A DNA stretch of 64,000 bases from Patiriisocius marinus. Its GTDB lineage: Bacteria; Bacteroidota; Bacteroidia; Flavobacteriales; Flavobacteriaceae. Shown in pieces: positions 1-9,003 of this stretch. The notes below the pieces were generated by a model. The model saw nothing but the letters and a program-made list of their open reading frames with translations, ran no database searches and had not been told where the DNA came from. Where the stretch lies: positions 1-64,000 of the forward strand of contig NZ_BKCG01000012.1 of NCBI RefSeq assembly GCF_008974325.1. Direction: 5' to 3'. How positions within the stretch are numbered: position 1 is the first letter of the stretch; each line of letters starts with the position of its first letter. Position numbers and translations under genes: made by a program.

Positions 1-56
1 ACCAAGAAGAAAATGTAACAAAAGAGTTACGAGGACACTTCTCACTAAAACGCTAG
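1..56 (+). CDS. C-terminal tail of an unidentified protein (cut by window edge)
   Basis: One plus-strand frame is open from the window edge to a TAG at 54-56 and ends in QEENVTKELRGHFSLKR. The composition is protein-like, and a strong hairpin terminator follows 25 bp later in the right orientation. The other two frames are also open for some distance, so the choice of frame rests on composition and on the terminator. Too little remains to name the product. Confidence 0.4.
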   Translation, partial: QEENVTKELRGHFSLKR

Positions 57-80
57 TTCATTAAAGACTATGTATAAAAC

Positions 81-120
81 AAAAAGCACCTTTCGGTTAC
101 ATACTGAAAGGTGCTTTTTT
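81..120 (+). terminator. Intrinsic terminator
   Basis: AAAAAGCACCTTTC pairs with GAAAGGTGCTTTTT around a short loop and is followed by T residues. It can act on both strands, so it can end both the upstream partial gene and the minus-strand YHS gene. The 140 bp between it and the YHS gene holds nothing I can recognise. Confidence 0.85.
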
Positions 121-258
121 AGTATAGTAAAATGTGTTATATAGAACCGATTTAATATGTAATAATAAACAACTTTGATTTTACTAATAGTTTGATTTAT
201 AAGCTAACGTTTCAAGATAGAAATATAAATTAGCCAATATCTGTTAATTAAAAGACGA

Positions 259-801
259 TTATTTTTTTCTCTTACGTTTAGCTTTTTTAGCCTTACGAGC
301 AGCGATTCTTAACTCTCTTTCTTTTTCTCTTTTTGCTTTTGCTACAGCATTTGCTGGTTCTTTGATTTTTGGCCAATTTTCATTAGCTTTTCTTTTAAGC
401 TCTTCAGGGTTTTCATTCAACCATTTTTGCTTAGTATCTGCAAGTGCATTGTCATAAAATAAAAATAATTTATCATTATCAACTAAAAAGCTTTCAGGAT
501 TGATTTCAACTTTGCTTCCATTAGCTCCTACAGCATAGGCGCAATATCCACCATATTGTGGTTCATACATATCTGGATTGGCTTCAAATTTACTTCTATT
601 GTCTTCTGAAGCAAATTTGTACCAAGCACCATTGTGACCTGCTGTGTACAAAGTTTTACCTTTAATAGCATTTCCGTTGAAATATTCAGTTACATCATAA
701 CCTTCGGCTATGTATCCATCTTTGTTAGTATTTATAGCTTCTTTGTTTGCTGTACACGATAAAAGGATAGTGGTAAATGCAAGGAGTAATAATGTTCTCA
801 T
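259..801 (-). CDS. YHS domain lipoprotein with basic C-terminal tail
   Basis: The 180-residue product begins with a lipoprotein signal ending in LLSC (Cys16), so it should be membrane-anchored and exported. Residues about 30-130 form a YHS-type domain: GYDVTEYF, then YGGYCAYAVG, where the Cys is typical of this family. YHS domains are linked to metal binding or transport, but the ligand here is unknown. The last 30 residues are almost entirely Lys, Arg, Ala and Glu (ending KKAKRKRKK), which is odd for an exported protein and suggests contact with an acidic surface such as lipid, polysaccharide or nucleic acid. It stands alone. The next gene upstream on the same strand is separated by about 95 bp. 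Confidence 0.8.
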   Translation of the reverse strand: MRTLLLLAFTTILLSCTANKEAINTNKDGYIAEGYDVTEYFNGNAIKGKTLYTAGHNGAWYKFASEDNRSKFEANPDMYEPQYGGYCAYAVGANGSKVEINPESFLVDNDKLFLFYDNALADTKQKWLNENPEELKRKANENWPKIKEPANAVAKAKREKERELRIAARKAKKAKRKRKK

Positions 802-897
802 AGTTGGTTGTATTATGTTTTATTAGATGTTGGTATATAGACGTAAAATTTTAGTATCTGTTACCAAGTTTGCTGATTATATACACTGTTATAAATA

Positions 898-3417
898 TTA
901 CATTTCGTCACCAAAGAAAATAGCATTCATTAATAACTTATTTGTACCGTACCAAAAAGCTCTAAAGTTTGTGTTGTCTGTGAAATATATAACATTTCCA
1001 CGTCCTAAATTTCCTTTTTTAAATGCAGCAGTATTTTTTAAATTATTCAGATTAGGAGAAGAAATATATCCACTTAACAATGGGTCTGCAGTATATTGAA
1101 TAGGATTGTTATAGCTATTCTTGTCTTTTTCCATAAAAGTTGTTGAATTTCTGAACATAGGTAGTGTGTTGTTTTTGTAACCAAAAGCAATAGGGTGTGA
1201 GCGGTCTAGCGTAGTTTCAAAAATAGCACCTCCTACAACTTGTGCTCCTGAGTGATCTCGACGTTGTTCAAAAGTTATATTTGTTGCGGAATCTTTACGA
1301 GACTTAAATTTAATCTTCATAAAATCATTTTTATCAAAGAAACGACCAGCATTTTTATATCCAATAATAGTACCTCCGTTTGAAACCCACGTTTTCAAAT
1401 GTTCAATATCATTTTTGTCTAGTGCAGAACCCCAGCTAGCAGGTAAAATAATATCAGTGTATCTGCTTAAATCAACTCGGCTGAAATCTTTAGTGTCTAA
1501 CTTTGTAATCATCATATCGTAACGTTGATCGAATAAATGCCAAATCTCTCCTGCATCATAAGGGTTAACGCCTTCGCCAACTAGTAAGGCAACTTTAGGC
1601 ATTTCTAACGCTCTAAACTTTCGGCTACCTAAATCTATTCCACTAGTTTGTCCAGTGCTTACTGCCGAAATTTTAATACCTGTATTTTTTACTACTTGAT
1701 TGATAAATTGTGAAATTTCATTAGGGGATATATTTTGATTTTTGACAGGAATTAAAATTGTTCCATAATCGTATTGAGTGTTTCCGCTAGTTAAGGGTGC
1801 CATACCAACGCTTGCTCTAATTCCTTTGTCCAAAATCATAGCTAAAGCTTTTGGTGCGTAGTAATCGTGCCACTCCATCAAGTAAGCATAGTTTGAGTTA
1901 GATGGTGCTGCGGCTGCTGGTTTTTTGAGTTCATCAATAACAGCTCCAGCTTTATTTAGTGAAACCTTTTCATCGTAATCTAAATTAAAAGCTAGAGGAA
2001 ATGTCCAAGCGCTAATATCATAAAATAAGCTATCTCTAAATGAAGTGCGTTTTTCGAACATAGCTTCAATAAGTCTAGTTTGTCTTTGGTTTTTTGGAAC
2101 AATATAACTAGCCCCTTTTTTATAATTCTTCCCGTTTAGTGAAAAATCTGAAGCAACTTCGTGAAATGAAATATTATGACGCTTTAATATTTCGGCTAGA
2201 TGGTAAGCTTTTGAGGGGTCTTTTTCATCACCAAAAACAATAGCTCCACCTTTTGAAGCTTGGTTAAAAGCTTCTTTGTAAAATTTTTGTTGATATTTTA
2301 AAATTTTGGTCCTCATAGCTACTGCCGCTTCAAGAGTTGATAAAGCTGCGGTAAACTGGTTACGAATTGTGAAAGGAAAAGTGAGGATTCCATTGTCACT
2401 TTCTTGGGCGTGACCTCTTGAGGATGCTTGTTCAAATAGGATACCTATACTCCCGTTTATATCTGGAAATGAAGATCCTTTTCCGTAGTAGAAATCGTCA
2501 TAATCCTCTTCAGTATAATAAAAACTCCCTATTTTATCAAAGGCTTTTGCGTGATATGTTCCTATCTCGCCTGTTAAAGCTTGGTTTTCTAAGGGCGTTA
2601 ATGGGTGTGTTCGTGATGGAATTCCTGGTTGAAAAAAGAAACTTGAGTTTGTTCCCATTTCGTGATGATCTGTAAGAATATTAGGGAGCCATTTGTGAAA
2701 TGTTTCAATACGAGCTCTGCTTTCTGGAAGTTGCGCAGGTAGCCAGTCACGATTCATATCAAACCAATAATGATTTGTACGACCTCCAGGCCATACTTCA
2801 TCGTATTCTCTATCATTAGGGTCTGGATTTATATTTTTACTTTTATTTGTATTTGCCCAATACGCAAATCGTTGAAGACCATCAGGATTGTATGATGGGT
2901 CAAATAATATAACCACATCGTTTAGTAATTTGTCTATTTTAGGACCTTGAGCGGCTGCCAAATAATATGCTACTGCTAATGCTGCGTTAGATCCACTTGC
3001 TTCATTACCGTGAATTGAAAAACCTTCTTGAACAACAATGGGCATAGTATTAACATCCATAATACCTCCATTTTTTGATGTTAGAGATAGATGTTGTTCT
3101 CTAATATTTTCAATGTTAGAATGATTCTCAGGAGATGTGATTGTTAGTAGTATTAGTGGATGCCCTTCAAAGGTGTTGCCTCTGTTCTCGATTGTGATTC
3201 TATTACTAGCCTTCGCAAGAGTTTGCATATAGTAGACTAACTTATCATGTGTAATGTGCCATTCTCCAACTTCATGCCCAATAATCTCAGCTGGTTTTGG
3301 GATGTCTTCATTATATGTTACATCTGTAGGTAGGTAATAGGATAACGATTCGGTTTTAATTTGTGCGTTTAATACGCTAATAAACAGAAGTAGTACTAAG
3401 GTTAGTATTTTTTTCAT
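898..3417 (-). CDS. M14 family zinc carboxypeptidase, secreted
   Basis: The 839-residue protein has a signal peptide (MKKILTLVLLLFISVLNAQ). The peptidase_M14 domain covers roughly residues 45-370. The zinc motif HGNE is at 136-139, the substrate Arg is in DMNRDW near 223, and the third zinc His is in DHHEMG at 251-252. The order and spacing fit carboxypeptidases that trim C-terminal residues in the periplasm or outside the cell. The C-terminal half (about 400-839) looks like a class I GATase-like fold region, which is common in large Bacteroidota M14 proteins and probably non-catalytic. It is not obviously in an operon: a terminator and the PUR-like gene lie upstream. Confidence 0.9.
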   Translation of the reverse strand: MKKILTLVLLLFISVLNAQIKTESLSYYLPTDVTYNEDIPKPAEIIGHEVGEWHITHDKLVYYMQTLAKASNRITIENRGNTFEGHPLILLTITSPENHSNIENIREQHLSLTSKNGGIMDVNTMPIVVQEGFSIHGNEASGSNAALAVAYYLAAAQGPKIDKLLNDVVILFDPSYNPDGLQRFAYWANTNKSKNINPDPNDREYDEVWPGGRTNHYWFDMNRDWLPAQLPESRARIETFHKWLPNILTDHHEMGTNSSFFFQPGIPSRTHPLTPLENQALTGEIGTYHAKAFDKIGSFYYTEEDYDDFYYGKGSSFPDINGSIGILFEQASSRGHAQESDNGILTFPFTIRNQFTAALSTLEAAVAMRTKILKYQQKFYKEAFNQASKGGAIVFGDEKDPSKAYHLAEILKRHNISFHEVASDFSLNGKNYKKGASYIVPKNQRQTRLIEAMFEKRTSFRDSLFYDISAWTFPLAFNLDYDEKVSLNKAGAVIDELKKPAAAAPSNSNYAYLMEWHDYYAPKALAMILDKGIRASVGMAPLTSGNTQYDYGTILIPVKNQNISPNEISQFINQVVKNTGIKISAVSTGQTSGIDLGSRKFRALEMPKVALLVGEGVNPYDAGEIWHLFDQRYDMMITKLDTKDFSRVDLSRYTDIILPASWGSALDKNDIEHLKTWVSNGGTIIGYKNAGRFFDKNDFMKIKFKSRKDSATNITFEQRRDHSGAQVVGGAIFETTLDRSHPIAFGYKNNTLPMFRNSTTFMEKDKNSYNNPIQYTADPLLSGYISSPNLNNLKNTAAFKKGNLGRGNVIYFTDNTNFRAFWYGTNKLLMNAIFFGDEM

Positions 3418-3453
3418 AGCTGAGATTTTTTTTCTTTTTTCAATTGCTTAAAA

Positions 3454-3488
3454 ATAAAAAAACCGCTTCAGTAAAACTAAAGCGGTTT
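3454..3488 (-). terminator. Intrinsic terminator of the PUR-like gene
   Basis: On the minus strand AAACCGCTT pairs with its complement AAGCGGTTT and a run of T follows. It lies 24 bp past the stop of the DUF3276 gene. Confidence 0.8.
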
Positions 3489-3511
3489 CATATAATTTGA
3501 AAGTTTAACTA

Positions 3512-3910
3512 CTATATGTCGTCAAAACTTATGTCAGTAAAGTTTGTTTCAGGATTTTGTTCTGTATCCTCTTGAGTTGAGGGATTCGAATTGTAAGAAG
3601 ATTGTTCTTCTCTCTTAAAATCTTTTTGATGACGTTCACTAATTACTTCTTCACCTTTTTCATTGATAACGTACTGTATCATTTCGTCTAGGTTGTTTTT
3701 AAATTCGTGAAAATCTTCTTTATATAAGTAGATTTTGTGTTTTTTGTAGTGAAACGAACCATCATCATTAGTAAATTTTTTACTTTCAGTGATAGTTAAG
3801 TAGTAATCTCCAGCCTTAGTGGCTCTAACGTCAAAAAAATATGTGCGTCTTCCAGCACGCATTACCTTGCTATATATTTCTTCTTGCTCCATTGCGTAAT
3901 TATCGCTCAT
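3512..3910 (-). CDS. DUF3276 / PUR family nucleic-acid-binding protein
   Basis: The 132-residue protein contains the bacterial PUR-alpha-like fold: a conserved core YSKVMRAGRRTYFFDVRATK followed by YYLTITESKK and KHKIYLYKEDF, then an acidic disordered tail (from about residue 95). In Bacteroidota this family is annotated DUF3276. Its Borrelia relative BpuR binds single-stranded DNA and RNA, so a role as a nucleic-acid chaperone or regulator is reasonable but inferred. There is no signal peptide, so it is cytoplasmic. It is transcribed as a single gene with its own terminator. Confidence 0.85.
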   Translation of the reverse strand: MSDNYAMEQEEIYSKVMRAGRRTYFFDVRATKAGDYYLTITESKKFTNDDGSFHYKKHKIYLYKEDFHEFKNNLDEMIQYVINEKGEEVISERHQKDFKREEQSSYNSNPSTQEDTEQNPETNFTDISFDDI

Positions 3911-3976
3911 AGTAATAATTTGATATGTTTGTTTCCCTCAAAAATCTAAAAAAAATATAAATACACCAACTATATA

Positions 3977-5734
3977 TTACATTTCTTTTTCGGTGAGCTG
4001 TTTCAGGTACAATTCTTTGTAATAACCATCTTTGTTTAATAAGTCATTATGAGTTCCTTGCTGTATTATAGCGCCTTCTTCAAGTACTATAATCTTATCT
4101 ACATTTTTAGCAGATGAGATTCTATGTGAGACAATAATCGTGGTTTTCTTTTCTGAAATTTTATGAAGGTTTTTGAGTATTTCTTCTTCAGTTTCTGTGT
4201 CAACTGCTGAAAGACAATCATCAAAAAGAAGAATTTCTGGGTCTTTAATAACGGCTCTTGCAATTGAAACTCTTTGTTTTTGTCCACCACTTAATGTGAT
4301 ACCTCGTTCACCTAATATGGTATCGTAACCATTTTTAAAACCATTAATATTTCGGTGTACAGATGCAAGTTTTGCGGCATTTATCACTTCTTCATCAGTG
4401 GCATTTTCTTTTCCGAACTTGATGTTATCTTTTATAGACTCGCTAAAAAGAAATGCATCCTGAGGGACGTAACCTATACAGCCTCTAAGACTTTGAAGGT
4501 TTACTTGTTTAATTGGTTTGTCGTCAATTAGTAGCATTCCATCTTCCACATCGTACAGCCTAGCAATTAGTTCAAGTATTGTAGATTTACCAGAACCTGT
4601 ATTTCCTATAATAGCAAGAGTTTCTCCTGGGTTGATTGTAAAGTTTATTCCTTTCAGCGCAGTAATATTAGTATCCCCATATGTAAATGTTAGCTCTTTA
4701 AATTCAATTTTTCCTCGTATCGAAGTTTTTTCTTGTATGTAGTTAATTATTGCTGGTTCGGTTTTTAAAAACTCGTTGATTCGTTTTTGTGAAGCTTCAG
4801 CTTGTTGAATCATTGATGTTACCCAACCTACAATGGCTACTGGCCACGTAAGCATGTTTACGTAAATTAAAAATTCTACGATAGTCCCAAAATTTTCAAT
4901 TTCTCCACTAATAAATTTTGTTCCACCTATATATATAACAAGAATATTACTTGCGCCTATTAAAAGCATCATTAATGGAAAAAAAAGCGCTTGTACTTTT
5001 ACAAGATCTATATTCTTATTTTTACTTCCTTCAGAAAGTTCTTCAAACTCGTCATTGATTCGAGCTTCGATTCCATAAGCTTTAATAACTCCTATTCCAC
5101 TAAAACTTTCTTGCGTAAATGTTGTTAACTTTGATAAATATTGTTGAACAACTGTACTTCGTTTATGTATTGAAATACTAAGTCTGTAAATTAAAATGGA
5201 TAGAATGGGTAGAGGAGTAACTGCATATAGAGTAAGTTCTGGCGCAGTGTAGAACATATATGAAATTACAACAATAAATAAAGTGATAGTGGTTGTGCTA
5301 TACATTATTGCTGGTCCAATATACATACGAATTTTTCCAACATCTTCACTAATTCGATTCATTAAATCTCCTGTTCGATTTTGTTTATAAAAGCCTAAGG
5401 AAAGTTTTTGATAGTGAGCATAAACTTCATTTTTTAAATCGTATTCAACTTTTCTAGAAACAATAATTATAGTTTGTCGCATTACAAAAGTGAATAAAGC
5501 AGCGAGTACAGTCGCTCCTAAAAGTATGAGGATATTCTGTAATAATTCAGACTGAACAAAAGCCATATCTGTTATTTCTCCATTGATTTTTTTCTCTACA
5601 ACGTTCACAGAATCACCTACTTTCATAGGTACAACTAGTTTGAAAATTGTGGCGACTACGGTGATAAACATCCCTAGGAATAGCCTACCGCTGTACTTGC
5701 GTAAATATTTATTAAGGTATTGGAGTTCTTTCAT
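3977..5734 (-). CDS. ABC exporter half-transporter (MsbA/MDR type)
   Basis: The 585-residue protein fuses a six-helix ABC_membrane domain (about 15-320) to one nucleotide-binding domain (about 340-585). Walker A is GNTGSGKS (377-384), the signature is LSGGQ (481-485), and Walker B is ILLFDD (501-506) followed by the D-loop SAVD. The usual catalytic Glu after Walker B is Asp506, as in degenerate sites of heterodimeric exporters. The H-loop His is in IIVSHR. The substrate cannot be told from sequence; lipid or drug export is typical. No partner half-transporter is adjacent. Confidence 0.92.
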   Translation of the reverse strand: MKELQYLNKYLRKYSGRLFLGMFITVVATIFKLVVPMKVGDSVNVVEKKINGEITDMAFVQSELLQNILILLGATVLAALFTFVMRQTIIIVSRKVEYDLKNEVYAHYQKLSLGFYKQNRTGDLMNRISEDVGKIRMYIGPAIMYSTTTITLFIVVISYMFYTAPELTLYAVTPLPILSILIYRLSISIHKRSTVVQQYLSKLTTFTQESFSGIGVIKAYGIEARINDEFEELSEGSKNKNIDLVKVQALFFPLMMLLIGASNILVIYIGGTKFISGEIENFGTIVEFLIYVNMLTWPVAIVGWVTSMIQQAEASQKRINEFLKTEPAIINYIQEKTSIRGKIEFKELTFTYGDTNITALKGINFTINPGETLAIIGNTGSGKSTILELIARLYDVEDGMLLIDDKPIKQVNLQSLRGCIGYVPQDAFLFSESIKDNIKFGKENATDEEVINAAKLASVHRNINGFKNGYDTILGERGITLSGGQKQRVSIARAVIKDPEILLFDDCLSAVDTETEEEILKNLHKISEKKTTIIVSHRISSAKNVDKIIVLEEGAIIQQGTHNDLLNKDGYYKELYLKQLTEKEM

Positions 5735-5783
5735 TTATGGCATTGCGAGTTATTAACAAATTCGCATTTTAACAACATTCTTT

Positions 5784-5814
5784 TTGTCACATAGTCAACA
5801 AACAATTACTTTTG
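5784..5814 (+). promoter_or_regulatory. Bacteroidota-type promoter of the amino-acid dehydrogenase gene
   Basis: TTG at 5784-5786, 20 bp, then TACTTTTG at 5807-5814. This matches the Bacteroidota sigma consensus TTG-N17-23-TANNTTTG and lies 35 bp before the start codon. Confidence 0.65.
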
Positions 5815-5849
5815 CACGTCCTTTTTGAGGATGTAAAAATTTTAATCTT

Positions 5850-6950
5850 ATGACAACAGAGATATTAACGAACAAAGATATTGAAAAATTTGCACCTGTT
5901 TTTGGGCAATTATCATTTAAAGATCACGAGCAAATCGTTTTTTGCAATGACAAAGATACAGGTTTAAAAGCAATCATTGGGATACATAATACCACTTTAG
6001 GTCCTGCTTTAGGAGGAACAAGAATGTGGCAATACAATAGCGAACAAGAAGCATTGAATGATGTATTGCGTTTATCTAGAGGTATGACCTTTAAAAGTGC
6101 AATCACTGGATTGAATTTAGGTGGTGGTAAAGCTGTTATTATTGGTGATGCTAAAACTCAAAAAACTCCAGAGTTAATGTTGAAGTTTGGAGAGTTTGTA
6201 AACGGTCTTAATGGTAAATATATTACTGCAGAAGATGTAGGGATGACTACTGCAGATATGGATTTAGTGCGTACAGTAACACCTTATGTTACTGGAATTA
6301 GCGAAGATAAAGGTGGTGCTGGAAATCCTTCGCCCATTACGGCATACGGTACTTTTATGGGTATGAAAGCTGCTGCTAAGCACACTTATGGAAACGATGA
6401 TTTAGAAAATCGTGTAATATATGTGCAAGGTATTGGTAATGTAGGAGAAGCTTTAGTTGAACACTTAAGTAATGAAGGAGCTAAGGTTTATATCAGCGAT
6501 ATCAATCAAGAACGTTTAGAAGAAGTTCGTGATAAATATAGTGTAGAAATTTACGGAGGGGATAATATCTATGGTGAAGAAATGGATATCTACGCACCTT
6601 GTGCTTTAGGAGCGACAATTAATGATCAAACAATTAATCAATTTAAAGCAAAAATTATTGCTGGAGCTGCAAATAACCAATTAGCAGACGAAGTCAAGCA
6701 CGGACAACTTTTGAGAGAAAGAGGTATTGTTTATGCGCCGGACTTTTTAATTAATGCAGGTGGAATTATCAATGTTTACGCTGAACTAGAGAACTACGGA
6801 AGACAAGAAATTATTCGCAAAACTGAAAATATCTATACTACTACTTTAGAAATATTAAGTACAGCAGATGCAAAAGGTATTTCAACTCATAATGCCGCAT
6901 TAACAATTGCTCAGGCTAGAATTGACGCTAGAAAAGCAGAAAAATCATAA
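5850..6950 (+). CDS. Leucine/Phe/Val/Glu-type dehydrogenase
   Basis: The 366-residue protein belongs to the amino-acid dehydrogenase family and is closest in layout to leucine dehydrogenase. It should oxidatively deaminate branched-chain amino acids with NAD. The substrate-domain lysines are in MTFKSA (Lys82) and GGGKAV (Lys94). The nucleotide-binding glycine motif is GIGNVG (194-199). Length agrees with LeuDH (about 365) rather than GDH (about 420-450). It has its own promoter and is followed by a terminator, so it is monocistronic. HMG-CoA lyase elsewhere in the window belongs to the same leucine-degradation theme, but the two genes are not linked. Confidence 0.9.
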   Translation: MTTEILTNKDIEKFAPVFGQLSFKDHEQIVFCNDKDTGLKAIIGIHNTTLGPALGGTRMWQYNSEQEALNDVLRLSRGMTFKSAITGLNLGGGKAVIIGDAKTQKTPELMLKFGEFVNGLNGKYITAEDVGMTTADMDLVRTVTPYVTGISEDKGGAGNPSPITAYGTFMGMKAAAKHTYGNDDLENRVIYVQGIGNVGEALVEHLSNEGAKVYISDINQERLEEVRDKYSVEIYGGDNIYGEEMDIYAPCALGATINDQTINQFKAKIIAGAANNQLADEVKHGQLLRERGIVYAPDFLINAGGIINVYAELENYGRQEIIRKTENIYTTTLEILSTADAKGISTHNAALTIAQARIDARKAEKS

Positions 6951-7000
6951 ATAAGTACAAAACAGAATTTATATTTCTAAAATCTGAAGTTAATTTAAAT

Positions 7001-7008
7001 TATCTTTG
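7001..7008 (+). promoter_or_regulatory. Candidate -7 element for nusB, abutting a terminator
   Basis: TATCTTTG fits TANNTTTG exactly, but no clear TTG lies 17-23 bp upstream. The predicted start point would fall inside the following hairpin. Confidence 0.4.
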
Positions 7009-7043
7009 CACCGCATTTAAAATACAAATGCGGTGCTTTTTTT
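7008..7043 (+). terminator. Intrinsic terminator after the dehydrogenase gene
   Basis: GCACCGCATTT (7008-7018) pairs perfectly with AAATGCGGTGC (7026-7036), followed by seven T. It lies about 60 bp past the dehydrogenase stop and 55 bp before nusB. Confidence 0.85.
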
Positions 7044-7097
7044 AGCCGAAATTTTAACGATTGAAGCCACTTAAACCAATCAAAGTTCTTTAAAACT

Positions 7098-8042
7098 ATG
7101 TTGACACGAAGACATATACGAGTAAAGGTATTACAATCAATTTATGCCTTGCGCCAAAGCAATAATCCAGACTTGGATAAGCAAGAGAAATTTATGTTTT
7201 ATAGCATAGAACAAATGCTTGATCTGTATGCATTAACACTACAACTACTTGTAGAAATGCGACTTGCCGAAGAGAAATTTTTAAAAACATCACAGAAAAA
7301 ACACCTTGCGACAGAGCAGGAACGTAATTATAGTCGTTCTTTCTTAGACAATAAAGCCCTTGACTTAATTGAGCATAGTGAGCCATTAAACACCTTTGTG
7401 GAAAATAGAAATATCAACTATTGGAAACAAGACGATGAGTATGTAACAATACTTTTAAAAGAACTTCGCTCTCAGAAATTCTTTAAAGAATATTTAAAAA
7501 ATACTGAAACTACTTTTGAAGATGATCGAGACTTTTTAGTTAAGGTATTTAAAAGAGTTATTGCTCCTAATGAAAAATACTACGAGTATCTAGAAGATAA
7601 GCGAATGACGTGGGTAGATGATTTCCCAATTGTAAATACTGCTATAGTAAAATCTTTAGGTAAAATTTCAGAAAAAAATGCAGATGCTTTAGTACTTCCA
7701 GAACTTTATAAAAATGAAGATGACCGAGAGTATGCTCAGCAATTATTAAGAAAAACTATCCTTAATGATGAAAAATTAGCTGGTGCTATTGAAGGGAAAA
7801 CTCCTAATTGGGATCAAGATCGTATTGCAGAATTAGATATGATTATTCTAAAAATGGGGATTTCAGAATTTCTTTATTTCCCGTCTATTCCTGTTAGAGC
7901 AACTATCAATGAATATCTTGAAATCGCTAAAGAGTACTCTACTCCTAAAAGTAGCATCTTTATCAACGGTATTTTAGATAAACTAGTGAAGGAGCTAACG
8001 GAATCTGAAAAAATCAAGAAAGTTGGTCGCGGGCTTCGTTAG
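7098..8042 (+). CDS. nusB: Transcription antitermination protein NusB, long form
   Basis: This is an RNA-binding antitermination factor that helps transcribe rRNA operons. The start MLTRRHIRVKVLQSIYAL and the C-terminal NusB block (WDQDRIAELDMIILKMGISEF, then VRATINEYLEIAKEYSTPKS and FINGILDKL) are characteristic. The 314-residue length is about twice the E. coli protein. The extra residues (about 20-190) lie between the first helix and the conserved C-terminal half, as is usual in Bacteroidota. It may be cotranscribed with the DUF1573 gene, which starts about 52 bp downstream; yajC follows. Confidence 0.93.
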   Translation: MLTRRHIRVKVLQSIYALRQSNNPDLDKQEKFMFYSIEQMLDLYALTLQLLVEMRLAEEKFLKTSQKKHLATEQERNYSRSFLDNKALDLIEHSEPLNTFVENRNINYWKQDDEYVTILLKELRSQKFFKEYLKNTETTFEDDRDFLVKVFKRVIAPNEKYYEYLEDKRMTWVDDFPIVNTAIVKSLGKISEKNADALVLPELYKNEDDREYAQQLLRKTILNDEKLAGAIEGKTPNWDQDRIAELDMIILKMGISEFLYFPSIPVRATINEYLEIAKEYSTPKSSIFINGILDKLVKELTESEKIKKVGRGLR

Positions 8043-8094
8043 AACTAAAAATTTGAGTAAATTAGCGCTCTTAAAAATTAAAACTATTTTAACT

Positions 8095-8565
8095 ATGAAA
8101 AATTCAATTTTAGTGGTGGCAGTAATGGCACTATTCGCATTTACATCTTGTAAGAAAAATGCAGCTGATAGCGTAAACGAGACAAATGTTACTGCAGCAG
8201 CAGACCGTGACGCAAAAGCTGGTGAATACCCAGTTATGCAGTTTGAAGAAAAGCAATACGATTTTGGTGAACTTACACAAGGAACTCCAGTTGAGCACAT
8301 TTTTAAATTTACAAACACAGGAAAAAGTAACTTAGTAATAGTTGACGCTAAATCTAGCTGTGGTTGTACAGTACCTACTTATACTGATAAGCCAGTTGCT
8401 CCAGGTGAGTCAGGTGAATTGTTAGTTAAATTTAATGGTTCAGGTAAAAACCAAGTAAGTAAAACAGTAACAATTACTGCTAATACTGAAGCTGGTAAAG
8501 AAACATTGTTGATCAAAGCTTTTGTAAACCCTAAAGAGGGAGCAGCAGCAGGAGCAACAAAGTAA
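8095..8565 (+). CDS. DUF1573 domain lipoprotein
   Basis: The start is set at the ATG at 8095 because it opens a proper lipoprotein signal (MKNSILVVAVMALFAFTSC, lipid Cys19). Upstream in-frame starts overlap nusB and would mask the signal. Residues about 55-150 are an Ig-like DUF1573 domain (FGELTQGTPVEHIFKFTNTG and SSCGCTVP), the ASH/HYDIN-like fold common in Bacteroidota envelope proteins. The function is unknown. It sits between nusB and yajC, an order common in this phylum. Confidence 0.88.
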   Translation: MKNSILVVAVMALFAFTSCKKNAADSVNETNVTAAADRDAKAGEYPVMQFEEKQYDFGELTQGTPVEHIFKFTNTGKSNLVIVDAKSSCGCTVPTYTDKPVAPGESGELLVKFNGSGKNQVSKTVTITANTEAGKETLLIKAFVNPKEGAAAGATK

Positions 8566-8598
8566 TCTAGAAATTAATAATATTTAAAAAGCACTGAT

Positions 8599-8889
8599 AT
8601 GGGCGATTTAGGCCAGATGCTTCCTATTGTTTTGCTATTTGCTGTGATGTATTTTTTTTTGATACGTCCATCAATGCAAAAGCAAAAAAAGGAAAAAAAA
8701 TACATAGCTGAAATCAAAGCAGGATCAAAGGTTGTTACTAAAAGCGGAATGCACGGTAAAATACTTAGTCTAAATGATGACGGTACTTGTATCATTGAAA
8801 CAGGAGCTGGAAAAGTAAAGTTTGAAACTTCAGCACTTTCTATGGAAATGAGCCAAAAACTTAGTGAGAACACACTAATCAAAAAATAG
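8599..8889 (+). CDS. yajC: Preprotein translocase subunit YajC
   Basis: The 96-residue protein has a single N-terminal transmembrane helix (about 7-22) followed by the conserved stretch IRPSMQKQKK and the cytoplasmic module AEIKAGSKVVTKSGMHGKI. YajC associates with SecDF at the Sec translocon. It lies 33 bp downstream of the DUF1573 gene in the same direction and is closed by a terminator. Confidence 0.93.
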   Translation: MGDLGQMLPIVLLFAVMYFFLIRPSMQKQKKEKKYIAEIKAGSKVVTKSGMHGKILSLNDDGTCIIETGAGKVKFETSALSMEMSQKLSENTLIKK

Positions 8890-8951
8890 TGCTTTGACTT
8901 TTAATGCTCAGCTTTTAAAACTGAGTAATTAATCTAAAGTTATATAAACTA

Positions 8952-8988
8952 AAAAAACCTCTAACATTTAAAATGTTAGAGGTTTTTT
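8952..8988. terminator. Bidirectional terminator between yajC and pepT
   Basis: AAAAACCTCTAACATTT pairs with AAATGTTAGAGGTTTTT and lies between two convergent genes. Confidence 0.85.
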
Positions 8989-9003
8989 AATGGTATAAAT
9001 TTT

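Noticed and set aside
827-1099. Open reading frame opposite the start of the upstream region and the M14 gene
   Set aside because: It mostly overlaps the 3' part of the M14 carboxypeptidase on the other strand and has no family similarity.
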